Source of the DNA: Aspergillus flavus
Taxonomy: Eukaryota; Ascomycota; Eurotiomycetes; Eurotiales; Aspergillaceae
Direction of reading: 5' to 3'
Assembly: GCF_009017415.1 (NCBI RefSeq)
Contig: NC_092408.1
Location: forward strand, 744,001-808,000
Length of the DNA: 64,000 bases
The stretch's first letter is position 1, and each line of letters starts with the position of its first letter. The notes under the pieces are model-generated. The model had not been told where the DNA came from. It saw only the letters and a list, made by a program, of their open reading frames with translations, and did not search any database. Position numbers and translations under genes: made by a program. Shown here piece by piece: positions 23,704 to 35,580 of the stretch.

Positions 23704-25130
23704 TTTCTCGAATAATTGCTGGGGTTTTCCAAAGTAAGCCAGAATGACATATCAGTTATACAGGTCTAATACTTATATAGCCCGGGTCGTGCAATCCTCA
23801 CAACGTTTTCCCTCCATTCATAACGATGGTAGGGAATCCTCGGCCGGTCCACGGATGGACTGTGCGCTGTACCACTCTATTCATTGTCGTTACCCAAAAG
23901 TCAATGATGTCAGGCACGTCGCTTTTAAGTTCCAACCCGGGCAGGTGGATACTCTGAACCATACGGATCTTGTGGATGATTCTGCCGAGAGGTCGAGACC
24001 AGGCGAGTCTCCTGGCATGCTTCCTGGCTTTCAGACTCTGTTCACAGGGTACAGTCACAACTGGGAAGGAAATATTACGGCCAGTTAAGGGTAAGTTCCC
24101 TCGTTTGGTGAAGTGCTTCCAACCTGCCCAAGCGGTGTGACTATAACCTTATTTCTTTGTTGTGATGGCTTTCTTTATTTCCTGTTCGTATAGGATCTTC
24201 CGGGTGAGACGTTCAATAATTGAGTAATGCAATACCAGTAGCTGTCAAAGGATTTCATGTTTCCCCTCCGTTGAAGCCTATGTATCTCTCTATCCCTCTC
24301 CTCTTTCGTTTTCCTTCTATTCCCTTTTAACTTTCTTTTCAAGAAAATAACACCCTACACGAGGAAGACCATGAAGTTACCACTGACGCAGAAAGCCCTC
24401 GTAAAGTCCCCATAAAACGGATCTGACAGCCCCATATTCCTTCATATCCAAGGTGCATATGCCGTTAGCCGAGGGATATGGAGAAATGAATTGCGTCGAT
24501 GTCCTCTTTATAGCAATCCTGTTGCAGCGTGGTTGGCGCGATCAAAGGAGGTTTACCAGGCCGTGGAAGAAGTGGATCAAGCTTAAATACTGAGACCAAG
24601 CTTTTGGAAGTCTTAATTTGTGGGGTTCAACATATAGTACGCTTGGTCCAGTCGAAACCTGGAAACCGGTAGCTTGGCTTGCTTGGTACAAATGCCGATT
24701 AACCTCATCTTGGACCGGAGAGGCAAGAGACTTTCAGATCATACTGAATTGAGTAAGAGACTGTAATGGGGAACGTGATATGCGCTATCTTGACTGATAT
24801 GTGCAAGACCTTTGATACTAGTATTCTGATAATAATTTGTGCTACGTTTGTCCTGATATTGATAAGATTACTAGTTTTAAAGCGCTATATCACTGAATCA
24901 CTGCTACACCATGGCTACCCTCGTATTGGAGGATCCATAGCCTTACCAGAGAGATCAGGTATCATACAGCACGAAAGTGACTTAGACTTCCTATTCTTGG
25001 CCGATTACTCAAATGGTCACGCAAGCCCAGAAAACAGAGGCAAATGATGAAGCGCTCGTTATTGTACTTGAGACATGTTTCAAGGGTCATATGTACGATG
25101 GGTGAGATTTGTAAATCTCTCTTTCGTGAA
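23704..25130. other. Intergenic region between GNAT gene and ABC transporter
   Basis: About 1.43 kb. A 93-codon plus-strand frame at 24766-25047 begins with one hydrophobic segment (SILIIICATFVLILIRLLVL) and could be a tiny membrane peptide, but it has no recognisable relative or splice sites. I do not call it. The region includes the GNAT promoter and the 3' end of the ABC gene. Confidence 0.4.
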
Positions 25131-28100
25131 CTAGTATCCACCACTATTGAGAAGGTTCCTAAAGATGCTATCTTCCCGGTTCCTGAGAACCATAGGCTCA
25201 TCTATCTCGACTACCCTTCCCCGATATAAACCGACGATCAGATCATAACTCAATAGACTGTGAACACGATGAGCAACTGTAAGGACCGTGCACGAACGAA
25301 AGGGATCCTGTCGCAGAAGGTCTTGCACGCGAGCATCAGTTTCCACATCGACGCTGCTGGTACCTTCATCTATCAACAGGATCCTAGACTTTCTTGCTTG
25401 TATTTTCAGCATGGCACGAGCAAATTGTAGCAGTTGTTGCTCGCCTCGCGATAGCGATAGAGTATCGTTTATCTCGGCATCTAGTCCCCCCCGTTCGAGG
25501 AGCACACCATCCCAGATTCCGACTCGGATGAGAGCCGTGATGATGTCTGTGTCTGGGAGGCGTTCGGTGGGATCTACATTGAACCTAACTGTACAACCAA
25601 CCATGATGAGTGGTGTTTGAGAAATGGTGACGAGCCTTTCGCGGACTATATCCTGGGGAAGGGTAGCGAGGTCAATGTTGTCGATAACGATCGAGCCGCG
25701 GGTCACGGTGAGCATGCCCAATAACGTTGATAGTAAAGAGCTCTTCCCACTAGTTTATTACGCGGTGGCAAAGTCAGCTAAGGACTGCTTAATCCTACAA
25801 CAAAAAAGGACCCCCGGGGAGATGATACTTACCTCCCTGTACGTCCGCAGATACCGATTTTCTGACCTGGCAAACACTTCAGAGAGACGTCGCTCAGTAC
25901 TGTTGTTTCAGAACTGTTCGTGTGTTTTGTTAGTAATGCGAACTCTGAAGTGGCGATAGGCGAATGTATAGTATCTTGTGGAATACATACCTGTACTGTG
26001 CAGTCATGGCTGAGATCTCAATAGCTCCCTGACATGGCCAGTCGACGGGGATTTCTTGCTCGGTTGATAACTCACGTGGCACCGCGCGTTCAAATTCTCT
26101 GACGCGTAGAATTGAGCCAAGGGATATCTCCAATTGTGTCCACCCCGATATGAGAGATGAAAGGCTACCATTGAAAGCTTCATGGAGAAGAGTCAGCTAG
26201 AGGACGTGTAACGATGCATATCAAGACCTCCAAACGACCGCACCGGTAAAGTAAATTGTCCTAGAAAGACATACCGAGAATGCTATTGAGCGATACTCCA
26301 AGCAATCCAACACTCGTAGTGTGTCTTAAAGACACAGCTAAGCTGACGACAATGACCGCTTCGGCAGCGACGACGAGGTCCAAGACTAATGTGAGCCAGC
26401 GCTGGATGCAATTAAGCATATAATACGTGCGCTGGGTAACATCCAACAATGTTGAATTGGCTTTTCCAAAGTCTACTTCCCAGCCGAAGGCCTGAATGGT
26501 AGCAAGACCCTCGACCGTATCGAGAAGATGGGAGTATAACGGACTTCTGCTTTCCAGGTCTAGCAGTCGAAGTTGTCGTGATGTCTTCAGATAGAAATGC
26601 TGTAAGAGAAATACAAAGATGATTAGGAACGGTACGGATATTGCCATGTACTTCGATCCGGTCGCAATTAGTGCAGCACTGGCAATTGATGAAAAGAGAT
26701 CTAGATTCATCAGCATTTAACATCGATAATTGGCGGCCGATAGTGGTCAGCAAATCTTTCCGGAGATTGTGAAAAATGTTAGGGATCTTACTTGAGACCA
26801 TGATTAAGATGCCAATAGGCAGATCGCTTTCTATCAGGGTCATATCCTGGCTAAATCGGTTTAGTATTGACCCGATGTCAACAGTGGCTAGAAATCGAGG
26901 CGTTGCCCTTTGAGGTGTCAGCAATTGACGGAGGTGCGAGAAAAAAAAAAAATGGAGTGTACATTAAGACAGTCTTTAGTACGACATAATGGAGTCGGCG
27001 CGCTGTGGAGGGCGAGATCAGAATGAGGATAGCCCTATAATTTGTTAGGAATCGTGGCTCATGATATACTACCGCATGGAACACCTTGCCAAACATAACC
27101 ACCATTTCCGACGGTGTTGCAAATGGCGAGGAAGATATACACCGTGACATAGAGTGCCTTTTGGGCTCCACTACGAGCAGCCCATCGCTCAAGCCAGATT
27201 TCTAGTAGAAGATCGATGTCAGTGATATCGGGAGTGGCACAAGTGAGAATCCACATACGGCTGTACGTGCTAGAGAAGACATTCATTGTCACGAAGGAGA
27301 CAAATACCGCAGCCTTCGTCCAGCCAAGGTAATGCCAGTAATACATATAAACAGCAGAATCCCCTGCTGCCCTCCTGAGATCGTCGACCTCATTCGCCTC
27401 GGAGATCATGGCGGCTTTGTCCTCTATCGTCAGCTCTATGAATCCCGTCGATCCGTCAGCTTCCACGGCGTCATCCCCCGGACCTTGATGGACGTGCCCT
27501 TCGCAGGGCTCTTCCGGACGAAGATGCCCATCCGAGAGAACATATATCTGATCCGCATGGCATAGCTGCTCCACTACCAGGGTGTTAGCCCGTAAGAGGC
27601 GACAAAGAAATCTTGGATGGAGTTTTACTCTCATGTGTCACCAAAACTATGGTTGATTTTACTTTTCGGAGCAGTCCATCAACTCCCAAAAGACGCGCTA
27701 TGATAGTAGTCTTAGTTTTCCGGTCCAGTGCGCTGAATATATCGTCTAATAGTAGAAGCTTCCTGCGAGAGTATACCGCGCGAGCAAGAGCGATGCGATG
27801 CATTTGACCACCGCTCAGCACATGACCTGAGCCGTGTCCAATTCGCGTGGCGTCTCCATCGCGAAGCAAATCTAGGTCCAAATTCAGAGCACATGCGTGA
27901 AGAACGGCCGCATACCACTTTTGATCAAATGCACCCTCCCTTATGGGGCTCTCCGAGAAAGTTCCACAGATCGCATCGCGGATGGTGCCACTTGGAACCC
28001 ACGGTGTTTGCGCGCAGAAGGCCGGCTGTTGAATGATCACTGCCATGGAACCTGTCCCGCAAACTGCTTGGCCAAGTATAGCCCGAAGCAAGGTCGATTT

Positions 28101-30163
28101 GCCTGATCCAACTGGCCCCCGGATCATGACCAACGCTCCTAGAGGGACTTCTAAGTTAACATCTCTTAAGACAATTTTTGCCGACGAAGATGGGCGTATG
28201 CTGAGCTTTTCCATGAAGATGACAGGTTTTGGAAGGTCAGGAGTCTCTGGTGAGCCCTTGGAAGTCATGTATTTCACTCCGCCAATATGCGGAGATGCAT
28301 CGACTTCCGTTTCCCTCGTGCGAACAAAGCCCTCCCCTATGTATTGAGGACCGGTTAGCAGCAGAAGAAATGCTTGTATTCTATCAAAACATCCCGTCGC
28401 AGCAGTTATGGAAGGAATCGCACTTAATAGCTTAGAAGCCGGATTCGTTAGAAGAGTTATGATGGACAGACTGCTGAACGCCTTAGTAACGTCTAGTTCA
28501 TTTCCTTGAGCAGCGTAGACGACGAAGGTCAAAGCTGGCGCCAAGGCCCAAGGCAGATTCTGGATCATATTCTTCCAGACCACACTCCAGCGGTACTTGG
28601 CCATTTGATGGGTTTCTTGGGCTCTTTTCCTTTGTACGAGCTGAAGAAAGGTTTGGCTTAAACCAGTCGCCTTGACGGTTTGGATACCGTCCAGCATTGA
28701 ACGGGTGATCGCTATGCGTTGCTGTACGGCATCCACCCATATTTTCTGATGTCCTCCTATATTCTTCGAGATATAAATACTTCCTCCACTAGATACTGTG
28801 ATTGATTTTTAGCGACTTATCGCATATGTAGTGAGATTTGAATTCTTACTCAGAACGACCACTAATGGTATTAGGCAAACCCACCCTAATCGAAGCGCGA
28901 GTAGCGCAATGCCAATGCCCACTTCAAACGTCCGCGCCCAGGATTCATTCAAAGTGATTAGACAGTTGATGATCCGGTCAACATCGGTAGTCATTAGAGT
29001 AATTGTGGCAGAACGGTCCACTAGGGTGCCATCGGGGATGTGTAAGGCGTGGTTGTAGATCATCGATGAGGCTGCCCCTCGGAACATTGTTACAAACTCA
29101 CACAAAAGCTGGTCGTATATGAGGGTTGAGAGGGCCATTCCCAAGTATATCAGAAGTGTGGCGCCGATGAGGCCGTAACCGTGATTGCTCGCGCTATGGG
29201 AGTTATCAAGCCAGTTGAGAATCGATGTGATCAAGAAGGGCTGTGAAAAGGTAAATCCAATCAAGAAGAGGCGTGGAAGTATTGTTAGAGCCAGCGGGCC
29301 CTTGAACGCTTGGATCATCTGCCACGGGAACTCGAAGCGGCGCTCAGGGCGCCGGCGTAGTGCCCAAGCTCTCAATGCCTTCGGCGCCGTTGCCGCGGAC
29401 TTCAGGGGCTTATCGAGGTGATCAAGATCCTCAGTAGTAAGCAAAGATCGAAAACCTCTGAAAAAGAGACGGTTCAACCACCACATAAACGATCGATTGA
29501 CAATTCCACTCGTCGACTCTGGAGGAAGACCTTGATAGGGGCCAGTGAGGTATTTCTGCTTCCCTAAGCTCTCAAACAGCACCATGACAGTTTTCGCAGC
29601 AACACTTGCCGTGAAAAGACTAGGAACTAGGAGATTCCCAGGTGACAACCACAAAGTCCTTGTCTGTACAACATCGAAGAGTAACGTGAAGAGAAGGTAG
29701 ATGGCGAGGAGTGATGACGGTCTAACTGATCGCTCATCCTCCACCCAAGACAAGACCACAATTTCCATTGCCACTGCCAAATTTATTGCACTCGATGCCA
29801 CGGACAACTTTGTATTGGGCCGGGTGTTCTTTGCCCAGCTGATAAGCAAGGCAAGTTGAATAGCGGCGAAAACCAAGGCGGTTATCTGAGGTGAAATCAA
29901 CGTTACCACGTGTTTCACTCTGCGAGTAGGGATGCGACAGTGCCTACCAGCTTTGCCAATCTCATTATGTGAGGCTGAGTCCGTACATCTCTCTTAACCA
30001 GGATTTGCAATCGAAGAGGACACACGAGGAGAAATACGACCGCAGGAACGAGGCCAAGTATGGCTTGCTCGAACAATAGTGTGAAATCAAAGCCATCGCG
30101 GCACCCAGGATCTATCGCAGGGCCGAAATTGTTATCAGCCTGGAGCGAGCACCCTGGTGGCAT
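25131..30163 (-). CDS. ABCC-type (MRP/CFTR-like) ABC transporter
   Basis: Full-length multidrug-resistance-protein-type exporter, 1467 aa in ten exons: 30163-29948, 29885-28850, 28795-27629, 27573-27090, 27034-26963, 26907-26792, 26700-26275, 26177-25991, 25913-25833 and 25749-25131. Domain order is TMD0, TMD1, NBD1, TMD2, NBD2. NBD1 has Walker A GPVGSGKST, signature LSGGQ and Walker B LLLLDD with Asp at the catalytic position, as in asymmetric ABCC proteins. NBD2 has Walker A GRTGSGKSS (assembled across intron 9), signature LSRGE and Walker B LLIDEG with the catalytic Glu. TMD2 contains ILNRFSQDMTLIESDLP. Intron 4 (27089-27035) uses a GC donor, TG|GCAAGG, with a CTAAC branch site. Such pumps export toxic compounds or metabolites; the cargo is unknown. 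Confidence 0.92.
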
Positions 30164-30728
30164 AATGTCGTGTGGCGTTTTTTTCCGCTCTTGCTTTTCT
30201 TTTGACGAGATAGCGGTAAAGGGAAATTAATTAATACCTGTCAGGAAGCTAGCGAGCCCCTGCCGCCTATTGCGCAATCGATGCCACCTTATCGCTAGGG
30301 CCTTATACTAGTTGTGTATGGTAATTCGGGTATATTCGATGGTCAAGCATCGTGACACACTATAACAGACCCATGTGGGTTTTCCAACGATGTTCAATGG
30401 ACAGCCTCAGCACTAGTAGTCAGTACGCAGAATCCCCTACATACACTCTCTGCTCTAAATCAAAACCAGTATGTCACATGTCTACTCAAGTCACATGTCC
30501 ACCCTTGGATCTTAGCCTTCAACGGTAGAACTATGAGGAGGACAATCACTCATATCATCAAAGAGCTTCACTAGTATCTGAGTAGTATCATACACGGGCT
30601 AATTGTAACGTAGTTACATAGCTATATCCGCCTTCAACACGATTAAAACCACTCGCCCTTGACTTGGTTAACTTTGACATGGTTCTGGAGATCCTATATT
30701 GAGCCACGCCCCAATCTTTAGTGTTACT
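30164..30728. other. Intergenic region 5' of the ABC transporter
   Basis: 565 AT-rich bases between the ABC gene start and the end of the HxxHC membrane protein gene. No coding content seen. Confidence 0.5.
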
Positions 30729-31531
30729 TCAATACCAACCGCAACGATTGAATCCTGCATGAAGTTCCGTCGTACGGCATCCACCCTCCCAATTATCGCA
30801 CGGCACCGAAATCTGCGGGTCGTAATCGTGAAGAAAAACAGTATCGCAATGAAGCGTGTGCTTAGGCTGGAGGATATCGTTGTCCATGGGCATTCGGTGA
30901 CGGAAGGCGTCGTGAAATTTCCTCCAGGAATAGGTACAATGGGATTGATGCCACATCCGTAGCCCCCAAAGAAGAGAATGGTCCCCACGTTCCCATTCCT
31001 CGCGTGGCACCTCCTCCGTCGGAAGGGTTGTATTGCTCAGGTAGAAATGCCAATCCATTCTCTGCAGGAAGTCGTTTACCAAGTCAGCGTGGTAACATTC
31101 TAGCCGCTGCCACTCCCAGGACATTGGATCGAAGATGCAGCCCAGCTCCCGGGCCTCTGCAATGGATTTTTCACAATGGCCGAATTCATACCCAGTCGCT
31201 TGATCCGAGGGTCGACGTAGAACAGTTGCTGTCAATCCCATTCGGACGGCTGCAATCTCGTCACCAGTCCTTATAGTGGCGTTTTTGACGAAAGAGAGCA
31301 TAGCAATGTTGATACCTCCTATGATGAATGAGAGAATGGACAAGAGAAGCAAGCCGCGCCGTAGGAGTGATAAGCGGCTTCGGGCCTGGCTGCCAACTCG
31401 GTTTTCACTTTGTTCTAAAACCTTTTATGGTCGACATCTAAAAGCGGATCATATTGATCTGAGTCGTCAATCCTCGATGGCTCTGAGTCGTTCGCCGTAG
31501 AGACGATATATGGTAGCGTTTCGCTGCCCAT
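30729..31531 (-). CDS. Small single-pass membrane protein with two HxxHC motifs
   Basis: About 250 aa if exons 31531-31436 and 31385-30729 are joined across a 50-nt intron. The protein has a short polar N-terminus, an Arg-rich stretch, one membrane span (LLLLSILSFIIGGINIAML) and a luminal domain with many conserved Cys/His/Trp: GHCEKSIAEARELGC, FDPMSWEWQRLECY, WHQSHC and KHTLHC. The pair of HxxHC motifs recalls UstYa-type (DUF3328) proteins, but the rest belongs to another common, uncharacterised ascomycete family; I do not claim the oxidase function. The intron is doubtful because its donor is GTCGAC and no good branch site is visible. If it is not spliced, a +1 frame problem near 31423-31428 would make this a pseudogene. 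It lies 565 bp upstream of the ABC transporter on the same strand. Confidence 0.65.
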
Positions 31532-32473
31532 GATTATTTATGCTTTGTCGCCACGAAGAACCCAAGACCCCAACACTAGTCGGCAAGCAGTTCACGTAGG
31601 AAATGATTGATTCTACTTGGTATGAGAAACGGCTGTGGGGCACAAGAAACAACAGGGGGGAAATCAGATTCGGGCAGAATAAGTCCAGAACGCACGAGCT
31701 CGCATAAGCAATTTTGGTATCGCGAGAGATGGAAGAAACCCTAGATGCGTGATACGTTGAGGCATAATCCTGTGTGAGTATATACTGAATTTCTTTTCCT
31801 GCATGAAATTCTAGACTGATCCGATTCAAAAGTAAGAAAAGTCCGTCTTACACCGTACGGAAGCACATAATTTGATAGGCTCGGAGATCCTCGGATAATT
31901 GTTGCTACGCACTAGCAATTGTCTAACACAGCCCCAAGGTGTTTATTTTGGTGCACTATACACGTATTCTCACTATCTATCGCTGTATCTCATCCTCAAC
32001 CATACAATCCCTGTAACTGCCTGAATTGAAAAAGAAGGATAATACACCTACGAGTCCAAGGGAGGACACCAGGCTTCCGAGAGGGATGTTGATAGCGTTG
32101 AATGCGGAGGACACCAAGCCTATAAGAGGGACGTTGATGGTGCAGAGATATCAAACATGAGCTCTCCTTCGAATTACAAGGGTTCTGGTGGCACCAACGG
32201 AGAGCCTATGATTTCCATGTTGGAATTGGTGATGACGATGAATTCATTTGCCCGATGCAGCTCGCTCTAAATGTACACTGCCATGCGGGCGTGGAATTAG
32301 GCTACTGATAGTTACAGATTGATTTCAAACAGCTATCATGAATTATAGCTAAATGGGGCTCAAGATACTTTGTATTCTACATCAGGACACTGCGATGGCT
32401 TGTATCTCTCCTTCTCGAAATCACACCCACTCCATGGGGTCCACGATTGTGGTTTGCTGTCTTGGGCACTAGC
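31532..32473. other. Divergent intergenic region with a 45-bp duplicated segment
   Basis: About 940 bases between two divergently transcribed membrane-protein genes. It contains two imperfect copies of a ~36-bp segment 45 bp apart (see the repeat entry). Short open frames around 32157-32280 have no recognisable content. Confidence 0.45.
32061..32145 (+). repeat. Imperfect tandem duplication, 45-bp period
   Basis: GGAGGACACCAGGCTTCCGA at 32061 is echoed at 32106 by GGAGGACACCAAGCCTATAA, and both are followed by GAGGGAYGTTGATRG. The copies differ at a handful of positions, so the duplication is not recent. Confidence 0.75.
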
Positions 32474-33354
32474 ATGACCGAACAACCAGTTTATCTAGGT
32501 GACACTGTGATAAACACACTGCCCCAACAGGACTTTGACGGTCGTTCCAAAACCTGGACGGAAAAACGAGAAGCAATACAAACTTAGCTCTCAGTGCCTC
32601 GGGATGGTACGGCCCTAGTGCCTATCTAGCCTGGTTAATAACAGGATGTGCCACAGCACTATCCACCATCTGGCATTCGAAATGCTCAGAAAAACACCCA
32701 GATGTGAATAAACTCGACGCAGAGATTCTCCTCACAATCGGCTATCCTCTCGTCGCCCTCTACGACGTTTTGCTCCGTCTGATACGATGTCAGATCGACC
32801 CCGGCATGACCGCCGCTGTATTTGTGCTCGTATCAACATTGCCCATCATTGGACCTCTGACCAGACTATCATGGCAGGAAGACGACGTGAAGGTTGAGAT
32901 TGAGCCCCATTTCCCTAGAACGGTGAAAGAGTGGACGTGGAAAACGTTCCGCTTCCTCTGTCATACTGTAGTCTATGCCGTTCTTTCTGAACCATATCTT
33001 GAGCCTCGGGTCCTGCTGGCCGTTTATATACTACTGTTTGTGACGTTGTTGTACTCTGGCATTTCCGGGGAGGCTCTATTCGACAAGTATCCGTATCGGC
33101 GGATTGTATATCGGCCGAGGGGGGAGAGGGTGGTGACCTTCTGTATCGTACAGATTGTTTTTAATATCGTGTTACTGTCGATTTGTCGATCTGTCTGGCC
33201 GAAGACTGATGCTCGTCTTTTGGATTTGGATCAGATAGCTGGTGTATTCCTTACTATGGCAACTTTGGTGTATTCCAGGCGTGAGGGGATTATGACATTT
33301 GGAAAATGGGTGAGACCTGAACGGGTCACTGCTGGAGTACCACTAGATTCTTGA
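32474..33354 (+). CDS. Polytopic membrane protein of unknown function
   Basis: About 263 aa. Exon 2 (32588-33354) is a clean open frame. A 25-nt first exon at 32474-32498 (MTEQPVYL) joined over an 89-nt GT-AG intron gives a start in the correct phase. The first exon is the uncertain part. The protein begins with ALSASGWYGPSAYLAWLITG, a hydrophobic first segment, and contains further spans at LLTIGYPLVALYDVLLRLI, AAVFVLVSTLPIIGPLTRL, VLLAVYILLFVTLLYSG and VVTFCIVQIVFNIVLLSI, ending in a Lys/Arg-rich tail. Length and span pattern resemble a group of uncharacterised fungal proteins. No function is proposed. Confidence 0.7.
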
Positions 33355-33618
33355 ACTGGAGGTTCTGGTACGCGGCAAGGATAGCTAGAACAATTAATAT
33401 GCGAACTTCAACGCTGTATAAATACAAGCCTCAGGCAACGAACTGAAAGTGTTGATGATCGCCAATCATGACATCATCGGGCCGCTTAAGGCATGCAACG
33501 CCAGGCTTCACTGAAATGTATTAAATCTCCCGTATTCTTACATTCTGTTTTAAAAGCTTACCCCAAATATGACTATCGCTGAGCATCTCTCCAACTCTCA
33601 AGTACTGTAATCGTCAAA

Positions 33619-35485
33619 ATGGGTGGTGGTGCTCAATTCCCCAGTTACCAGTCTCAAAAGCCAACTGACAACAACAACAACAACAGCACGCAATGGCAGG
33701 AACCAGGGGAAAAACAATATCTCCATGGGATAGTGGATATGGGCAGGCAAGAAACAGGTGACTTTATAAATCACGAACCAATCTAATTTTCACCCCGTTA
33801 GTAACGGAATCCGATGCTCAATTACGGACCTCTCCCCACCAACCACCCGTATCCTGCCAACCGTCTATTCTCAACGGTTCAACATCTCACTCTACGATGC
33901 GCAATATGACTCGAAGACTGGGAAGCAAATTCCCATACCGAGGAAGGTTATTCATGCCGTCGTGGCAGCGATACTTCGCTTCCAGATTGTTTGTCTGGAA
34001 GTGGGGGTACCGGCGAGTCAGATGCTGATTATTGCGACTGAGGCGACGCGGAAGGCGATCAACTCGGAGGAGTTCGTTAAGACCATCCAGAACAGAACAC
34101 ATGTCCAAGTGCGAATGCTGCCGAAGGATGAAGAGGGTGTTGTTGGGGCGTGGGGCATTGCGAGCGGATTTTCGGATATTGAGGGACTGGCGATTGACCT
34201 CGGGGGTGGGAGTATGCAGATGACTTGGATTGTTTCCCATGCTGGAGACGTGCGTATCAGTTCCAAGGGGTCTATTAGCTTCCCCTATGGTGCTGCTGCT
34301 CTGACGCAGAAACTGGAAGCTCTAACGAAGGGTAAAGATGAGGATGAGGCGGCCAAGGCCAAGGAGCAATTCCGCCAGGAGATGACTAGTCAGTTTCGTC
34401 GCGCGTGGGAGGATTTAGAGATCCCTGAGCGACTCGTCAATAAGGCGAAGAAGGAAGGTGGCTTTCAGCTCTATCTCTCTGGAGGGGGATTTCGTGGGTG
34501 GGGATATCTTCTTCTCTATCTGCATCAAGTCCGGGGCGAGTATTACCCAATTTCCATCATCAATGGATATACTGTTGGGAAGAAGGACTTTGAGAACACA
34601 GAGGTGTTGAAGAAGGTTGCGAAGACTGCAAAAGATATCTTTCGTGTGTCTGATCGTCGCCGAAAACAAGTCCCCTCGGTCGCATTCCTCGTGAACGTGC
34701 TCGCGAAGGCCATTCCTCATGGGATTAAGGAGGCACACTTCTGCCAGGGAGGCGTTCGAGAGGGTGCCCTGTATCGCAAGATCCTACCTGTTATCCGCCA
34801 GCAGGATCCTTTGCAGGTTGCGACCATGAATTTCGCCCGTGGATCGGCCCAGGCGATGGCTTTCATGGCCTTCTCGTCCATTCCTCGTCCAACAAAGGAC
34901 AGGTCTTTTCCTCATTCTATTAGCCCACATGTCATTCAAGCGTTTGCCAATATCCTTTATGCGCACGCTACAATGTCTAAAGAGACGGCAGCCACAGCCG
35001 CGCTCTACAGCACAAGCACCGGGGTCCTGGCGGAAGCGCATGGTATACCGCATGCCGATCGCGCTCGCCTGGCGTTGATGCTGCAGGAGAGGTATGGTGG
35101 CGAATTGCCACCTCGTGAGATGGACTTTAAGAAGAGCCTGCGGTCGCTTCTTACCCCGGAGGAAATCTGGTGGACGCGGTATCTAGGGAAACTGGGTCTT
35201 GTCATCAGTCGGGTGTATCCCACGGGCGTCATTGATCCGTCCAGACCACGCGCAATGCCAAGAGCGCGCTGGGCAAACGATCTGGGGAAGAAGAAAAACA
35301 AGCAAGGAATTGAGTTGAAGGTCTCACTGCAGAAGGTAGGGTTTGATCCCACCAGACTGAAGCAAGAGCTGGAAGCAGACCTGAAGAAGATACGGAAAGT
35401 CGGGAAAAGGAAGCACTGGATTGGAGGTAGGGACGGATGGGGGATGAAAGTCGAAGTACTTCTAGTGGAGGAGGACCTCCTTTAA
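33619..35485 (+). CDS. RTG2: RTG2-like Ppx/GppA phosphatase-family protein
   Basis: Predicted cytosolic ASKHA-fold protein of 603 aa, related to yeast Rtg2, the mitochondria-to-nucleus retrograde signalling factor, and to exopolyphosphatases. Exons 33619-33746 and 33802-35485. Across the junction the protein reads LHGIVDMGSNGIR, the phosphate-1 loop of the Ppx/GppA fold. Phosphate-2 is AIDLGGGSMQMTW and the adenosine-loop region is LYLSGGGFRGWG. Family pieces IIATEATRKAINSEEF and GASFPYGAAALT-like text are also present. The intron (33747-33801) begins GC, not GT: CAG|GCAAGA with a CTAAT branch site and normal AG. Reading with it is the only way to restore DMGSNG. The N-terminal ~30 residues before LHGIVD are a low-complexity Asn/Gln extension. 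The gene converges with the kinesin gene, with 95 bp between stops. Confidence 0.88.
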
Positions 35486-35580
35486 CGGCGATGTTACGAG
35501 GAAAGGGGGTCGCAAATGGAATGGTTCTATTAGTGCACACTTCGCTGTATTCAAGATGCTCCGGATGCAGTTCTTGCTCC

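Noticed and set aside
24766..25047. 93-codon plus-strand frame with one hydrophobic segment
   Set aside because: A single hydrophobic run in an AT-rich region is weak evidence; no homologous pattern recognised.
29885..29948. Apparent frameshift between the first two exons of the ABC transporter
   Set aside because: A normal 62-nt GT-AG intron (29947-29886) with matching phase resolves it.
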